Shown here: one piece after another, positions 59,445 to 64,000 of the stretch
How the letters are laid out: every line of letters begins with the position of its first letter
Numbering within the stretch: position 1 is the first letter of the stretch
From: GCA-2709075 sp964492555
Lineage (GTDB): Bacteria; Pseudomonadota; Alphaproteobacteria; MPNO01; UBA2964
Direction of reading: 5' to 3'
DNA: 64,000 bases
Assembly (NCBI GenBank): GCA_964492555.1
Contig: CAZBKQ010000009.1
Coordinates: forward strand, 6,902 to 70,901
The notes under the pieces: generated by a model
Seen by the model: the letters and a program-made list of their open reading frames with translations, nothing else
Told to the model about the DNA's origin: nothing
Database searches by the model: none
Position numbers and translations under genes: made by a program

Positions 59445-60122
59445 TTAACGGGCCGGCTGCTGTTCCATCGCGCGCTTATCCAGCGCCATCGGGTCATGGG
59501 CGAGGACCTCACCCTTGAAAATCCAGACCTTTACGCCGCAGGCGCCATAAGTGGTCTGAGCCGTCGCGGTGCCATAATCGACATCGGCACGCAGCGTATG
59601 CAGAGGAACGCGGCCCTCGCGATACCATTCAGTCCGCGCGATTTCCGCGCCGCCCAGACGGCCGCCGCAATTGATACGGATACCCTCGGCACCAAGCCGC
59701 ATAGCTGACTGCACCGCGCGCTTCATGGCGCGGCGAAAGGCGATACGGCGTTCCAGCTGCTGGGCGATATTTTCGGCGACCAGGTTAGCGTCGATTTCCG
59801 GCTTACGAATTTCAACAATATTGATGTTGACCTCGCTGCCGGTCATTTTCGAAAGATCAACCCGAAGCTTTTCAATGTCGGCGCCCTTACGTCCGATCAC
59901 GACGCCGGGACGCGCGGTATGAATGGTGACACGCGCCTTTTTCGCCGGACGTTCGATTACGATTTTGGAAACACCTGCCTGGCTGAGCCGGTCCGTCAGA
60001 TATTTACGGAGCTTGATATCCTCGTGCAGCAGATCGGCATATTCGCCATCCGCATACCAGCGCGAGTCCCAGGTCCGGTTGACGCCAAGCCGAAGCCCGA
60101 CGGGATTAACTTTCTGTCCCAT
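59445..60122 (-). CDS. rpsC: 30S ribosomal protein S3
   Basis: mRNA-entry protein with helicase role, 225 residues (E. coli 233). MGQKVNPVGLRLGVNRTWDSRWYA and the KH loop GVVIGRKGADIEKLR are clear. It shares one nucleotide with the rplV stop (TAATG). Confidence 0.97.
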   Translation of the reverse strand: MGQKVNPVGLRLGVNRTWDSRWYADGEYADLLHEDIKLRKYLTDRLSQAGVSKIVIERPAKKARVTIHTARPGVVIGRKGADIEKLRVDLSKMTGSEVNINIVEIRKPEIDANLVAENIAQQLERRIAFRRAMKRAVQSAMRLGAEGIRINCGGRLGGAEIARTEWYREGRVPLHTLRADVDYGTATAQTTYGACGVKVWIFKGEVLAHDPMALDKRAMEQQPAR

Positions 60123-60502
60123 TAATTGCTCTCCTCGCGCTCACGCACGACGATGGTGAGGTTGCTGAACGGCTTGGTGATGCCACCGACACGACCGCGC
60201 GCGCGGGCGCGGAACCGCTTGATGGCGAAGGCCCGGCCAACGGTCGCTTCAGCGACATAAAGACGATCGACATCGAGCTGATGATTATTTTCGGCATTCG
60301 AAATCGCGGACCACAGGACCTTGCTGACGTCTTCAGCGATCCGACGGCGAGAAAATTTCAGCGCGGTCATTGCCGCGTTGGCATCCATGCCCCGGATCAT
60401 CCCCGCGACCAGATTGAGCTTTTGCGGGCTGATGCGGATCGCTTTCGAAAATGCCGATGCCTCATTTTTCTTGAGACGGCGCGGTGTCGCACTCTTGCTC
60501 AT
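60122..60502 (-). CDS. rplV: 50S ribosomal protein L22
   Basis: Exit-tunnel protein. The ATG at 60502 (MSKSATPRRLKKNEA) gives 126 residues (E. coli 110), with an N-terminal extension usual in this class. The tunnel hairpin region reads RFRARARGRVGGITKPFSNLTIVV. Confidence 0.96.
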   Translation of the reverse strand: MSKSATPRRLKKNEASAFSKAIRISPQKLNLVAGMIRGMDANAAMTALKFSRRRIAEDVSKVLWSAISNAENNHQLDVDRLYVAEATVGRAFAIKRFRARARGRVGGITKPFSNLTIVVREREESN

Positions 60503-60503
60503 A

Positions 60504-60782
60504 TCAGCCACGCCTCGCTTTCTTGTCCGCCCCATGGCCGCGATAGGTCCGCGTCGGCGAAAATTCGCCGAATTTGTGGCCGACCATATTTTCGGTCACC
60601 AGAACCGGAACGAATTTCTGACCGTTATAGACGCCGAACGTCAGGCCGACGAATTGCGGCAAAATGACCGACCGGCGCGACCAGATCCTGATCACTTCCT
60701 TGCGGCCGGATTCACGGACCGCTTCGGCCTTCTTGAGCAGATAACCGTCGACAAACGGTCCTTTCCAAACAGATCGAGCCAC
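60504..60782 (-). CDS. rpsS: 30S ribosomal protein S19
   Basis: Head protein of 92 residues, same as E. coli. ARSVWKGPFVDGYLLKKAEAV and EFSPTRTYRGHGADKKARR match. The start is GTG at 60782. It ends one nt before rplV. Confidence 0.97.
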   Translation of the reverse strand: MARSVWKGPFVDGYLLKKAEAVRESGRKEVIRIWSRRSVILPQFVGLTFGVYNGQKFVPVLVTENMVGHKFGEFSPTRTYRGHGADKKARRG

Positions 60783-60793
60783 GTTGATCTCCC

Positions 60794-61621
60794 TTAACGC
60801 TTCCGGCGGCGGCGCATGATGTACTTGTCGCTCGCCTTCTTGCCGCGTGTTCTCTTGCCTTTTGTCGGCACGCCCCAGGGCGACACCGGATGACGACCAC
60901 CCGACGTACGGCCTTCGCCACCACCGTGCGGATGATCGACCGGGTTCATTGCCACACCGCGAACGGATGGGCGCTTACCCAGCCAGCGGCTGCGCCCCGC
61001 CTTGCCCATGTTCTGGTTCTTGTGATCGGCATTGGAGACCGAACCAACGGTCGCCATGCAGCGCGCCGGAACCATGCGCAATTCGCCGGAGCTCAACCGG
61101 AGCTGCGCAAATCCGGCATCCTTACCGATCAACTGCGCGTAACCGCCGGCGGCGCGAGCAAGCTGGCCACCCCGCCCCGGCTTCATTTCAATGTTGTGAA
61201 TGATGGTGCCGAGCGGAATATTTTCCATCGGCATGGCATTACCCGGCTTCACATCGACCCGTTCGCCGGCGATAACCTGATCACCCGCCGACAGGCGCTG
61301 CGGCGCCAGAATGTAGGACAGTTCGCCATCTTCGTAGGTAATCAGCGCGATGAAAGCGGACCGGTTGGGATCGTATTCAAGCCGTTCAACGGTCGCCGTC
61401 ATATCCTGTTTGCGGCGTTTGAAATCGACCATACGATAGCGTCGCTTATGTCCGCCGCCGCGGCGGCGAACCGTGATCCGGCCAACATTGTTCCGGCCAC
61501 CATTACCGTTCAGCCCCTCGGTCAGGGACTTAACGGGTTTCCCGCTCCAAAGCTCTTTCCGGTCGATCAGGACCAACCCGCGCTGCGCCGGCGTATTCGG
61601 TTTGTATTGTTTGAGCGCCAT
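60794..61621 (-). CDS. rplB: 50S ribosomal protein L2
   Basis: Peptidyl-transferase-adjacent protein, 275 residues (E. coli 273). GRITVRRRGGGHKRRYRMVDFKR and GVAMNPVDHPHGGGEGRTSGGRHPVSPWG are diagnostic, including the conserved His. Confidence 0.98.
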   Translation of the reverse strand: MALKQYKPNTPAQRGLVLIDRKELWSGKPVKSLTEGLNGNGGRNNVGRITVRRRGGGHKRRYRMVDFKRRKQDMTATVERLEYDPNRSAFIALITYEDGELSYILAPQRLSAGDQVIAGERVDVKPGNAMPMENIPLGTIIHNIEMKPGRGGQLARAAGGYAQLIGKDAGFAQLRLSSGELRMVPARCMATVGSVSNADHKNQNMGKAGRSRWLGKRPSVRGVAMNPVDHPHGGGEGRTSGGRHPVSPWGVPTKGKRTRGKKASDKYIMRRRRKR

Positions 61622-61625
61622 GTCG

Positions 61626-61949
61626 TCAGACCCCTGTCGTCACGTCGATGGTTTCGCCTTCCGCGAGAGAGACGATTGCTTTCTTGTAATCGGACCGGCG
61701 GCCGATCTTGCCCCGGAACCGCTTGACCTTGCCCTGCTGACGCAAGGTATTGACCGCAGTCACCTTGACCTTGAACAGCTTCTCGATCGCGGCCTTGATT
61801 TGCGGCTTCGTCGCATCCATCCGCACCTTGAAGGTCACCTGATTATGCTCGGACCCCAGGGTCGATTTTTCCGTCACCACGGGCGACAAAATCAGGTCGT
61901 AAGCCTGAATCTCGGACACCGTGACCGGTTTTTCCCGGCGCGCACTCAT
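61626..61949 (-). CDS. rplW: 50S ribosomal protein L23
   Basis: Docking site for trigger factor and SRP at the exit, 107 residues. LILSPVVTEKSTLG and the family C-terminus GRRSDYKKAIVSLAEGETID match. It overlaps the rplD stop as ATGA. Confidence 0.97.
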   Translation of the reverse strand: MSARREKPVTVSEIQAYDLILSPVVTEKSTLGSEHNQVTFKVRMDATKPQIKAAIEKLFKVKVTAVNTLRQQGKVKRFRGKIGRRSDYKKAIVSLAEGETIDVTTGV

Positions 61950-62566
61950 TTCAACCGCTCCACGAGATGGGTGACGGCGTCCTTTGTCAGGATCAGCGTG
62001 TCACGCCTCAGAATGTCATACACATTGGCGCCCTGCTGCGGCAGGACATCAACTTGCGGAATATTCGCCGCCGCCCTGGCCAGATTGCCATCGACCTCAG
62101 CACCAGAGATGATCAGCGCCGACGTCACGCCAAGCGCGCCAAGCTGCCCGGTCAGAGCCTTGGTCTTCGCATTCGACGCGGTCGCGTCCTCAACGATCAC
62201 CAGTTTACCTTCGGCCTGTTTGCTGGAGAGCGCGGTGCGCAGCGCCAGCTTGCGGACTTTTTTGTTCAGACTATGGCCGTGCGACCGGACCACGGGACCG
62301 AATACGGTCTGACCACCCCGCCATTGGGTGGCGCGCTTGCTGCCCTGCCGGGCGCGCCCGGTGCCCTTTTGCCGCCACGGTTTGGCGGTGGAGCCGGCAA
62401 TCTCGGAAATTCCCTTGGTCTTGTGATTACCGGAACGCCGCTTCGCCAGCTGCCAGTTTACGGCACGCGCGAGGATGTCCTTCTTGACCTCAACACCGAA
62501 AACGGCGTCATCGAGATCGATCGACCCGGTCTTCTTATTGTCGAGCGTTACAATATCGCACTGCAT
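61946..62566 (-). CDS. rplD: 50S ribosomal protein L4
   Basis: Tunnel protein; in E. coli it also represses the S10 operon. The ATG at 62566 gives 206 residues (E. coli 201); a TTG at 62575 overlapping the rplC stop is an alternative. TKGISEIAGSTAKPWRQKGTGRARQGS is the diagnostic loop. Confidence 0.97.
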   Translation of the reverse strand: MQCDIVTLDNKKTGSIDLDDAVFGVEVKKDILARAVNWQLAKRRSGNHKTKGISEIAGSTAKPWRQKGTGRARQGSKRATQWRGGQTVFGPVVRSHGHSLNKKVRKLALRTALSSKQAEGKLVIVEDATASNAKTKALTGQLGALGVTSALIISGAEVDGNLARAAANIPQVDVLPQQGANVYDILRRDTLILTKDAVTHLVERLK

Positions 62567-62571
62567 GACGC

Positions 62572-63333
62572 TCAATCCTTTTCTTCTTCAGCGGCGTCAC
62601 TGTCTGCCGCTTCGTTGATGTCTTCGGCAGGCGCCTCTGCTTCCTCCGCCGGGGCATCACCGCCACGAAGCGCCGCTGGGAACGGCGCGTCTTCCGGCAT
62701 CGGATGCTTGCATGCATCTGAAATCAGGACATAACCGCCCTTGGAACCAGGCACCGCGCCGCGCACCAGAATGAGACCGCGTTCCGCGTCAGTGGCATGG
62801 ATTTCAAGATTCTGGGCGGTCCGGCGCGCGTCGCCCATATGACCGGCCATCTTCTTGCCCTTCCAGACCTTGCCGGGGTCCTGGCTGTTACCTGTCGAAC
62901 CGTGGCTTCTGTGCGAAATCGACACACCGTGGCTTGCTTCCAACCCGCCGAAATTATGCCGTTTCATGCCGCCGGCGAAGCCTTTACCAATGCTGGTCCC
63001 GGCAACATCCACCTTCTGACCGGCAATAAAATGCTCGGCCGTCACTTCGGCGCCGACTTCCAGCACCGCGTCGGGGCTGACACGGAATTCGGCAAGGCGC
63101 TTCTTCGGCTCCACCTTCGCCTTGGCAAAATGGCCGCGAAGTGACTTGGACACACGATTTGGTTTCGCGTTGCCCCAACCGAGTTGCACCGCGTTATAGC
63201 CGTGCTTTTCCTCGGTCTTCACGTCGACAACCTGGCAATTATCAACACGGAGAACGGTCACGGGCACGTGGGTCCCGTCATCCGTGAACAGGCGGGTCAT
63301 CCCCACCTTTTGCGCAATCAATCCGGTACGCAT
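62572..63333 (-). CDS. rplC: 50S ribosomal protein L3
   Basis: Early assembly protein. At 253 residues it is longer than the 209 of E. coli because of an acidic Ala/Glu/Asp tail after residue 215 (DAPAEEAEAPAEDINEAA). GMTRLFTDDGTHVPVTVLRV and FAGGMKRHNFGG with the methylatable Gln region SHRSHGSTGNSQDPGKVWKG are clear. Confidence 0.97.
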   Translation of the reverse strand: MRTGLIAQKVGMTRLFTDDGTHVPVTVLRVDNCQVVDVKTEEKHGYNAVQLGWGNAKPNRVSKSLRGHFAKAKVEPKKRLAEFRVSPDAVLEVGAEVTAEHFIAGQKVDVAGTSIGKGFAGGMKRHNFGGLEASHGVSISHRSHGSTGNSQDPGKVWKGKKMAGHMGDARRTAQNLEIHATDAERGLILVRGAVPGSKGGYVLISDACKHPMPEDAPFPAALRGGDAPAEEAEAPAEDINEAADSDAAEEEKD

Positions 63334-63342
63334 TGCTCGGTC

Positions 63343-63651
63343 CTAGAGTTTGATCTCAACATCGACACCAGCCGCAAGGTCGAGCTTCATCAGCGCGTCC
63401 ACCGTCTGCGGCGTGGGATCGACAATGTCGAGAAGACGTTTATGAGTGCGAATTTCAAACTGTTCACGCGACTTCTTGTCGATATGCGGCGAACGCAACA
63501 CCGTGAACTTCTCGAATTTGGTCGGCAGCGGAATGGGACCGCGGACCTGCGCACCCGTACGCTTGGCCGTATTCACGATCTCATGCGTGGACTGATCCAG
63601 CACACGATGATCAAAGGCCTTCAGCCGAATGCGGATATTTTGGCTATCCAT
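63343..63651 (-). CDS. rpsJ: 30S ribosomal protein S10
   Basis: Head protein also acting as NusE in antitermination, 102 residues (E. coli 103). MDSQNIRIRLKAFDHRVLD and IPLPTKFEKFTVLRSPHIDKKSREQFE match. It lies 32 nt after tuf, with which it is probably co-transcribed. Confidence 0.97.
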   Translation of the reverse strand: MDSQNIRIRLKAFDHRVLDQSTHEIVNTAKRTGAQVRGPIPLPTKFEKFTVLRSPHIDKKSREQFEIRTHKRLLDIVDPTPQTVDALMKLDLAAGVDVEIKL

Positions 63652-63683
63652 TGCGATCCCTTTCCCGGAACTTCTGCCTGTAC

Positions 63684-64000
63684 TTACTCAGAGATTGACG
63701 CGACGACGCCTGCGCCGACGGTACGTCCGCCTTCGCGGATCGCAAAACGCAGACCCTCATCCATCGCAATCGGTTGGATAAGCTCCACATCCATCGTCAC
63801 ATTGTCCCCCGGCATCACCATCTCCGTGCCGTCCGGAAGACCAACAGCCCCCGTCACATCCGTCGTCCGGAAGTAAAACTGCGGACGGTAGTTCGAGAAA
63901 AACGGCGTGTGACGCCCGCCCTCTTCCTTCGTCAGGATATACGCCTCCGCCTTGAACTTCGTGTGCGGCGTGATCGAACCAGGCTTCGCAAGAACCTGAC
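63684..64000 (-). CDS. tuf: Elongation factor Tu (partial, N-terminus beyond window)
   Basis: The last 104 codons or so of EF-Tu, which delivers aminoacyl-tRNA to the ribosome. Visible domain 3 segments are FKAEAYILTKEEGGRHTPFF, YRPQFYFRTTDVTG, MPGDNVTMDVELI and the terminal AIREGGRTVGAGVVASISE. The stop is TAA at 63686-63684. The GTPase domain lies outside the window. Confidence 0.97.
   Translation of the reverse strand, partial: QVLAKPGSITPHTKFKAEAYILTKEEGGRHTPFFSNYRPQFYFRTTDVTGAVGLPDGTEMVMPGDNVTMDVELIQPIAMDEGLRFAIREGGRTVGAGVVASISE

Noticed and set aside
62572..62700. Acidic C-terminal extension of L3 (and of L15, L17, RpoZ) as something novel
   Set aside because: Acidic Ala/Glu tails on these proteins are common in alphaproteobacteria.
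1..64000. CRISPR array, prophage, toxin-antitoxin or restriction system
   Set aside because: No direct-repeat array, phage structural gene, transposase or nuclease/methylase pair was seen in any frame.

Overview
The window looks like draft or metagenome-assembled chromosome from an alphaproteobacterium, most likely Rhodospirillales-like. The pointers are an ATP12-type F1 assembly chaperone, DUF1489, a bactofilin beside an M23 endopeptidase, a cysteine-free S14, a zinc-LID adenylate kinase placed between secY and rpsM, and the gene order rpoZ-rsh-pdxJ-acpS-lepB-rnc-era-recO-parC. Base composition is moderately GC-rich throughout. A run of exactly 100 N inside rarA marks a scaffold join. I saw no rRNA, CRISPR array, prophage, transposase or plasmid gene.

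1-20 kb is housekeeping, mostly on the minus strand: parC (cut by the window edge), recO, era, rnc, lepB, acpS, pdxJ, rsh, rpoZ, folK, then a NYN-domain protein, a family 5 uracil-DNA glycosylase, phoH, smpB, dapA, a lytic transglycosylase, a haloacid dehalogenase, a threonine dehydratase and a bactofilin/M23 pair. Two foreign-looking genes interrupt this core: an HPr-kinase-like P-loop gene between era and recO, and an amidohydrolase between rsh and pdxJ. A molybdopterin oxidoreductase next to smpB carries an in-frame TAA where a Tyr codon is expected.

21-36.6 kb is an accessory catabolic region. It holds an acyl-CoA ligase / enolase-superfamily / DUF120 (CTP-dependent riboflavin kinase-like) operon, a tRNA-Gly, a D-2-hydroxyacid dehydrogenase, a CaiB-type CoA-transferase, a RidA protein, an FAA hydrolase, a single-subunit Mo/W-bis-MGD enzyme, the complete lower meta-cleavage route (hydratase, acetaldehyde dehydrogenase, aldolase, oxalocrotonate decarboxylase), two tandem Rieske ferredoxins and their FAD reductase. 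No terminal oxygenase or ring-cleavage dioxygenase is present. Two copies of a palindromic intergenic repeat bracket the CoA-transferase/RidA pair.

36.6-49.7 kb holds DUF1489, a response regulator with a helical partner, an SLC13 transporter coupled to mgtE, tRNA-Leu, lipB, and a chain of overlapping genes (acylphosphatase, ATP12, AsmA, HAD phosphatase, rluC, crcB, rarA, degP). 49.7-64 kb is a complete S10-spc-alpha ribosomal cluster read on the minus strand, from tuf (cut by the edge) to rplQ, closed by a strong intrinsic terminator. I found no clearly new system. The best leads are the DUF120 operon, the orphan HPr-kinase-like gene, the nonsense codon in the molybdoenzyme, a hairpin-rich candidate RNA before phoH, and the oxygenase-less ferredoxin/meta-cleavage module.
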